A DNA stretch of 64,000 nucleotides from Alphaproteobacteria bacterium (GCA_016699735.1 CP065008.1:1984001-2048000); one strand, 5' to 3'. Shown: positions 5,766-15,628, counted from the first letter of the stretch. Notes: generated from the letters alone by a model not told the origin. Numbers and translations: made by a program.

Positions 5766-8735
5766 ATGACTTCTTTACGCCAGATTATTGATGTGTTTTC
5801 AGGGCCAAAGCCCTTCAACATCGTCCTGCCTGTCGTCATGATCTATCTCGTGGCCGGAACCGTCGCGCAAAAATATATCGGCCTCTACGCCGCCACACGG
5901 ATGTTCTTTTCTTCGCCGATCCTCTGGCTCGGCCCATTGCCCCTGCCAGGCTTTCCCGTCTTTCTCGCGATAATTACGGTCAATCTCACCCTCAAACTGA
6001 TTTATAAAAGCCCATGGACAAAGGAAAAGTCCGGCATCGTCGTCACACATCTAGGCGCCTTGCTGCTGCTTCTGGGCGGCCTGTTCACGTCCCTGTTCAG
6101 CGCGGAAGCTTATCTCGATCTGCTGCCGGGTGAGGAAAAATCCATCGTCTCCGATTATCACGACCGCGAATTCGTATTTCTCAACGCAAAAGGGCAGGCT
6201 CTCCGGTCCTTTCCGGCAAACGGATTGGACGTCGGCAAAACCCTGCGGATTTCAGACCCGCCTCTGGTGATAAAAATTCTCGAAAGCTGCGGCAACTGCT
6301 CTATCGTCGCCCGTGAAGACACGAGCGGAGACTTTAAAGGCATGGCCGCAAACATGAGCCTCAAACCAGCGCCTCTGAAAATGCAGGATGAGGAAAATCT
6401 CACCGGCGCGACATTCTCGATACAAGGATCAAGCGATGACGGAAATTATCTCGTCCTCGACGAAGTTCCCAAACTCCCCGAGATCAGGGTGGATAAAGAA
6501 ATCTTCCGCTTTGCCCTGCGGAAAACACAGCGCCCGCTGCCTTTTACAGTCAAGCTTTTGGAGTTCCGGCGCGATCTGCACCCCGGCACCGAAATGGCCC
6601 GCGCCTATGAATCCCGTGTGGAGATCATCGACGGCCCCTCCCGCTGGGAAACGGTCATCAGCATGAACCAGCCACTGCGCTACAAGGGCTATACGTTTTT
6701 CCAGTCCTCCTTCGTCCAGACACCCGCGGGGGAAATGTCGGTTCTGGCGGTGGTTCACAATGTCGGACGCATCTTCCCCTATCTTTCAGGCATCCTGATG
6801 TGCCTCGGCTTGATCCTTCATCTATTGATGGGTCGCAGAAAAAAAAGCAAAGCCATGGTTCTGGCCTTATGCCTCATGACTCAATTCGGTCATCCGGCAT
6901 GGGCGGATGACAAGGTGCAAAAACTAACAGTAGACAACCTTGCCCTGCTGCCCGTCCTGCATGAGGGACGGATCAAGCCACTGGAAAGCTTCGCCCGGGC
7001 CCATCTGAAAAGATTCTCGGGCCGCGACAGCCTGCCGGACATGAACGCCCTCGGATGGTTGACGGAAACGCTCTTCGATCCCGCCCGCGCCGAAACCCGC
7101 CCGGTCTTTAAGATCAATAATCCGGAGATTCGGGCATTGCTCGGCCTGTCCCTAAGTGAAAACCATCTCTACAGTTTTAAGGAAATCTCCGAAAAGCTCG
7201 GCACCAAACAGAAACTCATCACCGATATTATCAACGCGCCGCAGGAAAGCTGGACACCCGCTCAAAAAGATATGATTGCCCTGCAGGAAAATATCGTCCT
7301 CATGGACAACCTCATGAGCAGCCTGACCCTCTTCCTGCCGCTCTCCGTGATCCTGCCCGAAGATGTGCCCGACAGCTTGAAGCCCTACGCCGGAAAACCA
7401 CTGAACTATCTCGACGTACAGAAATTCAGAGAGCAAATGGACAGCGAGTTGAACGCGATCATAAAAGCCAAAGGACAGGACATCGAGTCTTATACTCAGG
7501 CTGAACAGGCCGTCGTCTACCTGTCTTTCTCCATCACCCGTCTGCGCGAAAAGGGACAACGCAGTACACAACTTAAACTCATTCCCGACACGGTGGGGCA
7601 GAATGAAGACTGGCTCTCGCCCTGGGCATCGGTGCTCGCGGGCAAAGGCTCCCCGCAAACCGCTATGCTCTTCGAACACTGGAAAAAATTGGCCGCTGCA
7701 TACCACGATGGCAATGCGCAGGAATGGCTAACTGCTTCTAGGGAATTGCGGGCGGAAAGGGGTAAATCCCCATTTCGAACCGTCAGCCATATAACGCTGG
7801 AGCTGGAGCATCTCTACCACCGTTTGGCGCCCTTTTCTGTTGCATTTGCCTTATATCTGGTTGCGGCCGCGACCCTGATCGGCTATCTGTTTCTGAAATC
7901 CGGAACTCTGCTCGGGCTGTCCCTGATACCCCTTCTGCTCGGCGCCTGTTTTCAATGGACGGGACTGGCGATGAGGATCGCCATCCTCCAGCGCCCTCCC
8001 GTAACGACCCTTTACGAATCCATCCTGTTTGTCGGAGCGATAGCGGTCGTCTACGCACTGATATCCTTTGTATTTCAGAGAAAACCGCTCTGGCTGGCGC
8101 TGGGAGCGTTCTCGGGAATTCTTCTCGGTTTGCTGGCCTTCGCCCATGAAACGGACGCGGACAGCTTTGTTATGCTCACCGCTGTTCTGAACACAAACTT
8201 CTGGCTGGCCACCCACGTTCTGTGCATCACGGTCGGCTACGCCTTTTGCCTCATCACCGCGCTGCTCGCGCATTGGATTTTATTCTTGATGCTAAACGGA
8301 AAAACTAACGAGCCTCCGCCCGACCTATTCCAGAAACTTCATCTCGCGGCGCTTCTGGCCCTGCTGTTCTGCGCGGTGGGCACGGTTCTGGGCGGCATCT
8401 GGGCCGACCAGTCCTGGGGCCGTTTCTGGGGCTGGGATCCGAAGGAAAATGGCGCCCTCCTTCTGGTCCTTTGGCTGGTCTGGCTGATGCACGGACGCAT
8501 CAGCCGCCAGTTTTCTGCACTGGTCTACACGGCGGGGCTGGCCTACCTTTCGGCAATCCTCGCCATTTCATGGTTCGGCGTAAACCTGCTCAGCGTCGGT
8601 CTTCATGCCTACGGTTTCACAGAGTCCGCCGCATGGATATTCTGGGGCGTCCTGTTGGGAGAGACTCTGTTTGCCCTCAGTGCCATAATCATGGTCAAGA
8701 TAAACCTCAAACAACCGCTTGCCCATGAAAGCTAA
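5766..8735 (+). CDS. fused ResB-CcsA cytochrome c synthase (System II CcsBA)
   Basis: A 989-residue membrane protein that joins both System II cytochrome c assembly subunits. Residues 1-375 are ResB/CcsB-like: early membrane helices, HLGALLLLLGGLF, a large periplasmic domain with QPLRYKGYTFFQSSF, and a closing helix. A periplasmic linker follows (LLPVLHEGRIKPLESFAR near 390-410). The CcsA part begins near 690 and has the heme-handling WWD motif WGRFWGWDPKENGA (about 883-896), with candidate heme-ligand histidines near 816 and 947. The enzyme exports heme and attaches it to CXXCH apocytochromes. Start ATG 5766 was chosen over an upstream in-frame ATG. A TlpA-type gene overlaps its end. Fused CcsBA is typical of epsilonproteobacteria and Bacteroidetes, whereas alphaproteobacteria usually use the Ccm system. 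Confidence 0.9.
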   Translation: MTSLRQIIDVFSGPKPFNIVLPVVMIYLVAGTVAQKYIGLYAATRMFFSSPILWLGPLPLPGFPVFLAIITVNLTLKLIYKSPWTKEKSGIVVTHLGALLLLLGGLFTSLFSAEAYLDLLPGEEKSIVSDYHDREFVFLNAKGQALRSFPANGLDVGKTLRISDPPLVIKILESCGNCSIVAREDTSGDFKGMAANMSLKPAPLKMQDEENLTGATFSIQGSSDDGNYLVLDEVPKLPEIRVDKEIFRFALRKTQRPLPFTVKLLEFRRDLHPGTEMARAYESRVEIIDGPSRWETVISMNQPLRYKGYTFFQSSFVQTPAGEMSVLAVVHNVGRIFPYLSGILMCLGLILHLLMGRRKKSKAMVLALCLMTQFGHPAWADDKVQKLTVDNLALLPVLHEGRIKPLESFARAHLKRFSGRDSLPDMNALGWLTETLFDPARAETRPVFKINNPEIRALLGLSLSENHLYSFKEISEKLGTKQKLITDIINAPQESWTPAQKDMIALQENIVLMDNLMSSLTLFLPLSVILPEDVPDSLKPYAGKPLNYLDVQKFREQMDSELNAIIKAKGQDIESYTQAEQAVVYLSFSITRLREKGQRSTQLKLIPDTVGQNEDWLSPWASVLAGKGSPQTAMLFEHWKKLAAAYHDGNAQEWLTASRELRAERGKSPFRTVSHITLELEHLYHRLAPFSVAFALYLVAAATLIGYLFLKSGTLLGLSLIPLLLGACFQWTGLAMRIAILQRPPVTTLYESILFVGAIAVVYALISFVFQRKPLWLALGAFSGILLGLLAFAHETDADSFVMLTAVLNTNFWLATHVLCITVGYAFCLITALLAHWILFLMLNGKTNEPPPDLFQKLHLAALLALLFCAVGTVLGGIWADQSWGRFWGWDPKENGALLLVLWLVWLMHGRISRQFSALVYTAGLAYLSAILAISWFGVNLLSVGLHAYGFTESAAWIFWGVLLGETLFALSAIIMVKINLKQPLAHES

Positions 8736-9300
8736 AATTTTCATCGTCCTGCTGCTGGTACTCGTCGGTCTGGGGCTGGAAATCTGGACGGGCAGCCAGC
8801 CGCCTGAAATCACCACGCAGACTCCTAACAGCCCGCAGGTCAAGAGCCTGAATAGTCCCGCGCCCTCGTTTTCCTTTGCGACCCTCGAAGGAAAAACGCT
8901 CAGCCTGGATGATCTTAAAGGCAAGACCCTCCTGCTGAATTTCTGGGCGACCTGGTGCGCCCCCTGCCTCGCGGAATTCCCGGACCTTCTGGCGTTGGCA
9001 TCCTCTCGCCCAGAAGACCTTGTCCTCATCGCCCTCTCCGTGGACGAGAGCCCCGAAAACATTCCCGCTTTCCTCAAACGCTTTGACCCAGGAATTCAGG
9101 AACTGGCAAAAGCCGCCAACGTGGTCATCGGCCTCGACCCACAAAAGAAAATCGCGCAGGATATCTTCGGAACGATCCTCTTCCCCGAAACCTTCATCAT
9201 CGGCCCGGACCTGACGATCCGCCGCAAGATCGCGGGCGTGATAGACTGGAACGGACAGGAGTTAGCCGCTGAACTGGAAAAAATCAGACAGGCGCAATGA
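8725..9300 (+). CDS. TlpA-like membrane-anchored thioredoxin
   Basis: A 191-residue thioredoxin-fold protein with an N-terminal membrane anchor (residues 4-22) and the redox centre WATWCAPCLAEFPDL. The fold continues to a cis-Pro region near FPETFIIG. It should face the periplasm and reduce disulfides. Its start overlaps the CcsBA stop by 11 nt, so it most likely keeps apocytochrome CXXCH cysteines reduced for the synthase, as ResA or CcsX does in System II. An in-frame TTG lies 6 nt earlier; ATG 8725 is preferred. Confidence 0.9.
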   Translation: MKAKIFIVLLLVLVGLGLEIWTGSQPPEITTQTPNSPQVKSLNSPAPSFSFATLEGKTLSLDDLKGKTLLLNFWATWCAPCLAEFPDLLALASSRPEDLVLIALSVDESPENIPAFLKRFDPGIQELAKAANVVIGLDPQKKIAQDIFGTILFPETFIIGPDLTIRRKIAGVIDWNGQELAAELEKIRQAQ

Positions 9301-9390
9301 ATAAATCCAGCCCCGGCCAAACATCTCCTTGTTTTTCAATAAGTTTTAGCATTGAATAAGTGACTGTAAATTCACGCTTTCTGAGGTTCC

Positions 9391-10851
9391 ATGACTATGC
9401 CCGCTTACCACTTCGCCGCGAAAAAACAGAAATCCCACATCCTGATTACCACCATCCGTCAGAAATCCTTTTCCGAGTGGCTGAAAACACAGGAAAAATA
9501 CATCCAAACCATAGCCGAGGAAAACGGCTTCGAGGGGAAGGAATCACAATATTTGGTGATCCGTAACGACTCCGCAAACGCGCACAGGGTTTTGATGTCT
9601 TTGGGACAGAAAGTACGCTACGCAGACGGCGCCGAGCTTTGCGCCTTTATCGCCCGCCGCTTCAGCGTCAAAATGCTCAAATCCGCCAGCTTTGAAATCG
9701 ACCCTGCGGGCCTGTCCGCCGAAGAACTGGAACGCCTCTCCATCGGCTGGGGCTTGGAGCATTACCGCTTCGACACCTATAAAAAGGCCAAGGATGAAAA
9801 AAAACCGCAGCTGCTTTTAAACAAAAAGGTGAGCGCCGAAAGCACACAGGCTGTGCTGGACTCAACCTATATGGTCCGTAACTTGGTCAACACGCCGGCC
9901 AACGACCTCGGCCCCGAGGAACTCGAACAGGAGGCCCGCAAACTGGCCGGAACGTTCAAGGCCAAAATTTCGGTCATCGAGGACAAGGAACTGCTGACCA
10001 GAAACTTCCCGATGATCCACGCCGTCGGCAAGGCCAGCCCCCGCCGCCCCCGCCTGATTGACATCACATGGGGCGATCCCAAACATCCGAAGGTCACAGT
10101 CGTCGGCAAGGGCGTGTGCTTCGACACGGGCGGACTTGATCTCAAACCCGCCAGAGCCATGCTCATCATGAAAAAGGACATGGGTGGCGCCGCGCACGCG
10201 CTCGGCCTCGCCCGTCTCGTGATGGCACGGAAACTGCCCATCCGCCTGCGCGTCCTGATCCCCGCAGTTGAAAATTCCGTCTCCGGCGAAGCCTTCCGCC
10301 CGCAGGACATCCTCAAAAGCCGCAAGGGCATCACCGTCGAAGTCGGCGACACCGACGCCGAGGGTCGCCTGATCCTCGCCGATGCCCTTGCCTACGCCTG
10401 TGAAGGGAAGGAAAAACCCGATCTCCTCATTGATCTCGCTACTCTGACGGGCGCGGCCCGCACGGCCTTGGGCGCCGAGCTGCCGGCCTTCTTCTGCAAC
10501 CGCGAGGATTCGTTGGAGGAAATGCGGAAACTCTCCATGACCGTCGAAGTCGATGACCCCGTCTGGCCTCTCCCGCTTTGGGACGGCTACCGCAAGGAAC
10601 TCAGGACGGACATCGCCGATATCAGCAGCACGGGCAACGGTCTGGCGGGCGCAATCAACGCCGCCCTTTTCATGCGCGAATTCGTGGAACCCTCCGTCGA
10701 ATGGATGCACCTCGACCTCTATGCCTGGGAACCCACCGGAAAACCGGGCAAACCCAAGGGCGGCGCGGACACAGGCCTGAGAGCATTATACGCCCTTCTG
10801 GAAAAACGCTACGACAGCCCGAAAAAGAAAAAAGCTACCAAGAAAAGCTAA
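9391..10851 (+). CDS. M17 leucyl aminopeptidase family protein
   Basis: A 486-residue cytosolic dimetal aminopeptidase. The catalytic domain shows VGKGVCFDTGGLDLKPA (about residues 238-254), the metal and active-site segment MKKDMGGAAHALG, and the signature GDTDAEGRLILADALAYA (about 319-336; the usual form is NTDAEGRL). It removes N-terminal residues in peptide turnover. It reads more like the second M17 paralogue common in alphaproteobacteria than classical PepA, so I leave the symbol blank. It ends convergently with the Mur ligase gene, overlapping it by 4 nt. Confidence 0.92.
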   Translation: MTMPAYHFAAKKQKSHILITTIRQKSFSEWLKTQEKYIQTIAEENGFEGKESQYLVIRNDSANAHRVLMSLGQKVRYADGAELCAFIARRFSVKMLKSASFEIDPAGLSAEELERLSIGWGLEHYRFDTYKKAKDEKKPQLLLNKKVSAESTQAVLDSTYMVRNLVNTPANDLGPEELEQEARKLAGTFKAKISVIEDKELLTRNFPMIHAVGKASPRRPRLIDITWGDPKHPKVTVVGKGVCFDTGGLDLKPARAMLIMKKDMGGAAHALGLARLVMARKLPIRLRVLIPAVENSVSGEAFRPQDILKSRKGITVEVGDTDAEGRLILADALAYACEGKEKPDLLIDLATLTGAARTALGAELPAFFCNREDSLEEMRKLSMTVEVDDPVWPLPLWDGYRKELRTDIADISSTGNGLAGAINAALFMREFVEPSVEWMHLDLYAWEPTGKPGKPKGGADTGLRALYALLEKRYDSPKKKKATKKS

Positions 10852-12254
10852 GCCAGAGCCTTCAGGACGGCATGAGCGAACTCGTGCAGAGTATCGTCCC
10901 GCGCCCCCATGATCACGACCCGGTCGCCCGACCGGGCTTCCTTCTTGATAAAGTCCAGAAGCTCCTCGCGTGTGGATTTCCAGACAGCGTTCAAACTCTG
11001 GGCTTTCAAATCCCCGATAAAATCCGCGGCGGTGACCGTGCGCTCCACTGTTCCGCCCGCATAATACACATCCGGCATCAGGACAAGGTCGTCGCTTGAA
11101 AGGTGAGAGACGAACGCCTCGGCGAATTCCCTCCGCATCCGCTCCAGCGGCTTGAACCCGTGCTGCTGGTAAAACACGATCAGCCGCCCCTCGAAAGTTT
11201 TCAGCGATTGCAGACTGGCAGAGATTTTATCGGGATTATGCGCGAAATCATCGAGAACGGTGATTCCCCGCACGGTGCCGACAACCTCCATCCGGCGGTG
11301 AATCCCCCGGAACGCCTCCAGCGCCCGCACCGCCGCCGCCATCTCCACATCCATCGCGGCCGCAACCGAAAGGGCAGCGAGCGCATTTAATACATTATGC
11401 CGCCCCGGCACAGAAAGGCTTACCGGAAAACGCTCCCCCTTGAACAAAACATCGAAATCCACCCCGTCCGGCCTGTATTTAGGATCAGATGCCCGAAGCG
11501 AACATCCCTCACCAAACCCATAGGTAAGAACCTGCTGCCCATCAAGTCGCGGAATAATCGCCCGCAACGCCGGATCTTCATAATTCAGGACCACGGCCCC
11601 CTGCGTCCGCTCAAGATAGGAGCCGAACAAATCCTGAAGCTCCTCGATTGGCTTATGATCGAGAGCGATATTGTTCAGCACGGAGATTGTCGGTGTGTAG
11701 TGAGCGATCGAACCGTCACTCTCATCCATCTCGGCGACAAAAAGATCGGGCCGCCCGCTCCGCACATTAGCGAAATAATCCTTCGCGCCGCCCGTCATGA
11801 AATTGCGGATGATCCCGCCATTGATCACGGTCGGATCAAGTCCCAGCCCCTCGAGCATTGTTCCGGTCATGCCTGTGACGGTGGATTTTCCACTGGTGCC
11901 TGCCACGGCAATCCGCACCTGAGCGGCGTTAAAAAGCGTGGCCAGAAGCTGCCCCCGCGTGACAATCGGAAGACTGCGTTCCTTGGCCGCCCGCACGTCG
12001 GGAATAGTGTCCTCGACCGCGCTGGAAACGACCAGAAAATCAGTATCGGAATCAATTCCCGACCCGTCCTGAGGAAAAAGCGTGATCCCCGCCTCCGCGA
12101 GAGCCGCAAATTTTGAGAGGGATTTCTTCTGATCGAAGGAGCGGTCGGACCCGCAGACCTTATGCCCCGCACGAGAAAGATAAACCGCCAGCGGCATCAT
12201 CCCGCTGCCGCCGACCCCACAGAAAAAATAAGAGCTCTTTACAGGATCGGCCAT
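10848..12254 (-). CDS. MurC/Mpl-like Mur ligase
   Basis: A 468-residue ATP-dependent ligase with three Mur domains. The N-terminal UDP-binding domain has FFCGVGGSGMMPLAVYL, the central domain has the P-loop VAGTSGKSTVTGMTGT and EMDESDGSI, and the C-terminal domain has LDDFAHNPDKI. MurC and Mpl usually carry an H-H-P-T motif where this has HNPD, so the exact substrate is unclear. Candidates are UDP-MurNAc:L-alanine ligase or a muropeptide-recycling ligase. It sits outside any division cluster in this window. ATG 12254 is preferred to an in-frame TTG at 12260. Confidence 0.8.
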   Translation of the reverse strand: MADPVKSSYFFCGVGGSGMMPLAVYLSRAGHKVCGSDRSFDQKKSLSKFAALAEAGITLFPQDGSGIDSDTDFLVVSSAVEDTIPDVRAAKERSLPIVTRGQLLATLFNAAQVRIAVAGTSGKSTVTGMTGTMLEGLGLDPTVINGGIIRNFMTGGAKDYFANVRSGRPDLFVAEMDESDGSIAHYTPTISVLNNIALDHKPIEELQDLFGSYLERTQGAVVLNYEDPALRAIIPRLDGQQVLTYGFGEGCSLRASDPKYRPDGVDFDVLFKGERFPVSLSVPGRHNVLNALAALSVAAAMDVEMAAAVRALEAFRGIHRRMEVVGTVRGITVLDDFAHNPDKISASLQSLKTFEGRLIVFYQQHGFKPLERMRREFAEAFVSHLSSDDLVLMPDVYYAGGTVERTVTAADFIGDLKAQSLNAVWKSTREELLDFIKKEARSGDRVVIMGARDDTLHEFAHAVLKALA

Positions 12255-12275
12255 GGACAAAAAGTCTTGAATTAA

Positions 12276-12905
12276 TCAGGGATGAAGGGAAATCGGCCCG
12301 TCCGGCTTGATCTCGACAACATCGGAATCTTCTTCTTCAACCTCGGCAGAATCATTGCCCAGCTTTTTCAGAACGCTCATGAAATTGCCCTTCGGTTCGG
12401 GTGCGGGCGCAGCAACCGGAGCGGCTTTGACGGGAACAGGATCGGCGGCCGGTTCCGGCAGCATCGCGGCACTGACCGCAGTTTCAGCTTGAGGAACAGC
12501 AGGAACCGGAGCCTGTGCCACCGGTTCGGAACGGAACACGCTGAAATCGACCGTTACCGCAGAAGGATAAGAAGCATTCGATTTCAGCACGTAGCCCTCG
12601 CGGCTTCCAGCCCACGCCGGTTTTTCCTCAACAGTGGCGGGAAGGCTGAGATCAACAGTCTGGTTATGCGTGGAACACGTCACGCGCAGAGGCTCCGGCG
12701 ACTGCTTGACCTTCATCGTGCCCGGTGCGGAAACACTATATCTCTGCCCGCTGGCAAATGCTCGGCAACTGGCATGGTCAGCCCCTTGCAAATTGAGTTT
12801 TATATCCTGATAGCCTTTATTCATAAAGGACGTCGTGACGCACCCTGAAAGTAAGAGCACGGAGAAAAACATCAGGGCGGAACGGCGAAGCGGAGACTGG
12901 ATCAT
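12276..12905 (-). CDS. lipoprotein of unknown function
   Basis: A 209-residue protein with a lipoprotein signal: basic MIQSPLRR, a hydrophobic core, and lipobox LLSGC with the lipidated Cys near residue 22. The folded part (about 30-120) contains four further cysteines and no family I recognise. It is followed by an Ala/Pro-rich segment (125-170) and an acidic end (EVEEEDSDVVEIKPD). I chose ATG 12905 because the 14 codons upstream are not signal-like. It reads in the same direction as clpB upstream and the Mur ligase downstream. Confidence 0.7.
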   Translation of the reverse strand: MIQSPLRRSALMFFSVLLLSGCVTTSFMNKGYQDIKLNLQGADHASCRAFASGQRYSVSAPGTMKVKQSPEPLRVTCSTHNQTVDLSLPATVEEKPAWAGSREGYVLKSNASYPSAVTVDFSVFRSEPVAQAPVPAVPQAETAVSAAMLPEPAADPVPVKAAPVAAPAPEPKGNFMSVLKKLGNDSAEVEEEDSDVVEIKPDGPISLHP

Positions 12906-12952
12906 GGCGGCAACTTTTCCCAAGGTGATTTTACCTAATAAACACAAGATGT

Positions 12953-12987
12953 CGTTGTTATATCACGGCAAAAGCCGCTCGACAACG
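12953..12987 (-). terminator. two-part hairpin downstream of clpB (possible terminator)
   Basis: An outer 6-bp arm pair (CGTTGT 12953-12958 with ACAACG 12982-12987) encloses an inner perfect stem CGGC-AAAA-GCCG (12966-12977). It begins 8 nt past the clpB stop. There is no T-run on the minus strand after the stem, so its strength as an intrinsic terminator is doubtful; it may protect the 3' end. Confidence 0.35.
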
Positions 12988-12994
12988 CCTTCGT

Positions 12995-15628
12995 TCAGGC
13001 CACGGATTTCCGCTGCGGGGCGCTGCCGGGGGCGTTGGCCTTGCTGATCGGCCCGGAAACGCGGAATTCCAGCCCCTCCTTGCCCGCAGTGACATGGACG
13101 GTCATGCCTTCGCGCACCTGCCCCTGCAGGATCATCTCGGCCAGCCGATTCTGCATATGAGTCTGGATCACCCGCTTCAGGGGCCGCGCCCCGTAAACCG
13201 GATCATACCCGCGCTCCGCCAGCCAGTGCCGCGCCGCATCGTCCAACTCCAGCCCGATATGCTGGGCAGCAAGCAGCTTCCGTAAGTATCCGAGTTGAAT
13301 ATCCACGATCCCGGCGATCTTCGCCCGGTCCAGCCGCGCAAAAAGAAGAATTTCATCGAGACGGTTCAAAAACTCGGGCCGGAACGCCGAACGCACCACG
13401 CCCATCACCTGCTCCCGCACCTTGGAGACATCCTCCCCCGGCGGCTGGTTGACCAGATACTCGCTGCCCAAATTAGAGGTCATGATCAGCAGCGTATTGC
13501 TGAAATCCACCGTCCGCCCCTGCCCGTCCGTCAGACGCCCGTCATCGAGAACCTGCAAAAGGATATTGAACACATCAGGATGCGCCTTTTCAACCTCATC
13601 GAACAGCACGACCTGATAAGGTCGCCGCCGCACCGCTTCCGTCAGCGCTCCGCCCTCCTCGTACCCGACATAACCCGGCGGCGCACCGATCAACCGCGCC
13701 ACCGAATGTTTTTCCATATATTCGGACATATCCATCCGCACCATTGCGGTGTCATCATCGAACAGAAATTCGGCCAGAGCCTTGGTCAATTCTGTCTTGC
13801 CTACACCTGTGGGTCCAAGAAACAGGAACGACCCCATCGGCCGACGCGGATCCTGCAGCCCCGCCCGCGAACGCCGGATCGCATTCGAAACCGCCCGCAC
13901 CGCCTCCTCCTGCCCGACCACGCGCTTCTGGAGTTTGGCTTCCATCTGCAGCAGCTTCTCGCGCTCACCTTCAAGCATCTTATCCACGGGAACGCCTGTC
14001 CAGCGGCTGACGATACTGGCTATATCATCCGGCGTGACTTCCTCATTGATCATATTGGCCCGGCCACCGTCGGCGGCTTCCTTATGCTTGGCCTCCAGAT
14101 CGGGGATGACACCGTATTTCAGTTCGCTGGCCCGTGACCAGTTCCCCTCACGCTCGGCCTTCTCCAGCTCGATCCGCGCCTTGTCGAGTTTTTCCGTCAC
14201 CTTCTGCGCGGCGTTGAGCTTCTCCTTTTCCGCCTTCCATTGCCCGGTCAGGTCTGCCGACTTGGATTCCAGCTGCCTGAGTTCAACCTCAAGCTTCTCC
14301 AGCCGATCCCTGGACCCCTGATCTTTCTCCTTCTTCAGCGCCTCCCGCTCGATTTTGAGTTGGATGATCCTCCGGTCGAGTTCGTCGATCTCTTCCGGTT
14401 TACTATCCACCTGCATCCTTAGGCGCGAAGACGCTTCATCAATCAAATCGATCGCTTTGTCGGGCAGGAAACGATCGGTGATATATCTATTCGACAATGT
14501 CGCTGCCGACACAATCGCCGCATCGGTGATCCGCACCCCGTGATGAAGCTCGTATTTTTCCTTCAACCCGCGCAGGATGGAGATCGTATCCTCCACAGTC
14601 GGCTCGGAAATAAAGACGGGCTGAAACCGCCGAGCCAGTGCCGCGTCCTTCTCAATATGCTTGCGGTATTCATCCAGCGTGGTCGCGCCCACCATCCGCA
14701 ACTCTCCACGCGCCAGCGCGGGTTTGAGCATATTGGAGGCATCCATCGCCCCGTCCGCCTTCCCCGCCCCGACCAGCGTATGAAGCTCATCAAGAAAAAG
14801 GATAACCTCTCCCGCCGCCGTCGTGATCTCGTCGATGACGGCCTTTAGACGTTCTTCGAATTCCCCGCGGAACTTGGCCCCGGCGACCAACGCCCCCAGG
14901 TCCAGCGCCATCAGCCGCTTGCCCTTAAGGGCTTCCGGCACATCCCCGTTAATAATCCGCTGCGCCAGCCCCTCGATGATCGCGGTTTTGCCCACGCCCG
15001 GATCGCCGATCAGCACCGGGTTGTTCTTCGTCCGCCGTGAGAGAACCTGCACCGTGCGGCGGATTTCCTCATCCCGCCCGATGATGGGGTCCAGCTTCCC
15101 CTTGCGCGCATCTTCCGTAAGGTCACGGGCATAGCGGTTCAGCGCATCGAAACGGTCCTCCGCCGTCGCGCTGTCTGCGGTGCGGCCTTTACGCATCTCA
15201 TTGATCGCCTTGTTCAGCGCCTTATCGGTCACCCCGGCGTTTTCCAGATAACCCGCGATATCAAGCTTCTTGGCCATTGCCATAGCCTGCAACAGCCGCT
15301 CGGCGGTCACAAAACGGTCCCCGGCCTTTTCGCTGAGATCAAGCGCACTGTCCAGCACACGCCCCAGATCACCGGACAAACGTAAACCGCCCGCCCCCGG
15401 TCCGCCCACGACCGGAAATTTGGCAATCGCCCCTTCAAGCTCACGCTTGAGCCGCGCAAGATCACCCCCGACCGCCTGCAGAAGTTTCTGCACCATGCCG
15501 GATTCATCCTCCAGCATCACCCGCAGCAGATGCTCGGGTTCCAGCGATTGATGCCCGGAACGCGACGCCAAAGTCTGCGCCCCCTGAAAGAAGGATTTGG
15601 TCTTTTCGGTTAGTTTTTCGAAATCCAT
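12995..15628 (-). CDS. clpB: ATP-dependent disaggregase ClpB
   Basis: An 877-residue Hsp100 chaperone of typical length. It has an N-terminal double Clp repeat, a first AAA+ domain with GDPGVGKTAIIEGL and VILFLDELHTLVG, a long coiled-coil middle domain (about residues 410-530) that distinguishes ClpB from ClpA, and a second AAA+ domain with GPTGVGKTELTKAL and QVVLFDEVEKAHPDV. It rescues aggregated proteins with DnaK in the cytoplasm. GGAG lies a normal distance before ATG 15628. Its place after prmC and DUF4167 matches other alphaproteobacteria. An 8-bp palindrome TGACGTCA lies upstream at 15690-15697. Confidence 0.98.
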   Translation of the reverse strand: MDFEKLTEKTKSFFQGAQTLASRSGHQSLEPEHLLRVMLEDESGMVQKLLQAVGGDLARLKRELEGAIAKFPVVGGPGAGGLRLSGDLGRVLDSALDLSEKAGDRFVTAERLLQAMAMAKKLDIAGYLENAGVTDKALNKAINEMRKGRTADSATAEDRFDALNRYARDLTEDARKGKLDPIIGRDEEIRRTVQVLSRRTKNNPVLIGDPGVGKTAIIEGLAQRIINGDVPEALKGKRLMALDLGALVAGAKFRGEFEERLKAVIDEITTAAGEVILFLDELHTLVGAGKADGAMDASNMLKPALARGELRMVGATTLDEYRKHIEKDAALARRFQPVFISEPTVEDTISILRGLKEKYELHHGVRITDAAIVSAATLSNRYITDRFLPDKAIDLIDEASSRLRMQVDSKPEEIDELDRRIIQLKIEREALKKEKDQGSRDRLEKLEVELRQLESKSADLTGQWKAEKEKLNAAQKVTEKLDKARIELEKAEREGNWSRASELKYGVIPDLEAKHKEAADGGRANMINEEVTPDDIASIVSRWTGVPVDKMLEGEREKLLQMEAKLQKRVVGQEEAVRAVSNAIRRSRAGLQDPRRPMGSFLFLGPTGVGKTELTKALAEFLFDDDTAMVRMDMSEYMEKHSVARLIGAPPGYVGYEEGGALTEAVRRRPYQVVLFDEVEKAHPDVFNILLQVLDDGRLTDGQGRTVDFSNTLLIMTSNLGSEYLVNQPPGEDVSKVREQVMGVVRSAFRPEFLNRLDEILLFARLDRAKIAGIVDIQLGYLRKLLAAQHIGLELDDAARHWLAERGYDPVYGARPLKRVIQTHMQNRLAEMILQGQVREGMTVHVTAGKEGLEFRVSGPISKANAPGSAPQRKSVA

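Noticed and set aside
9862..10710. 282-residue antisense frame inside the aminopeptidase
   Set aside because: Shadow of a clearly conserved M17 gene; no ribosome binding site or domain.
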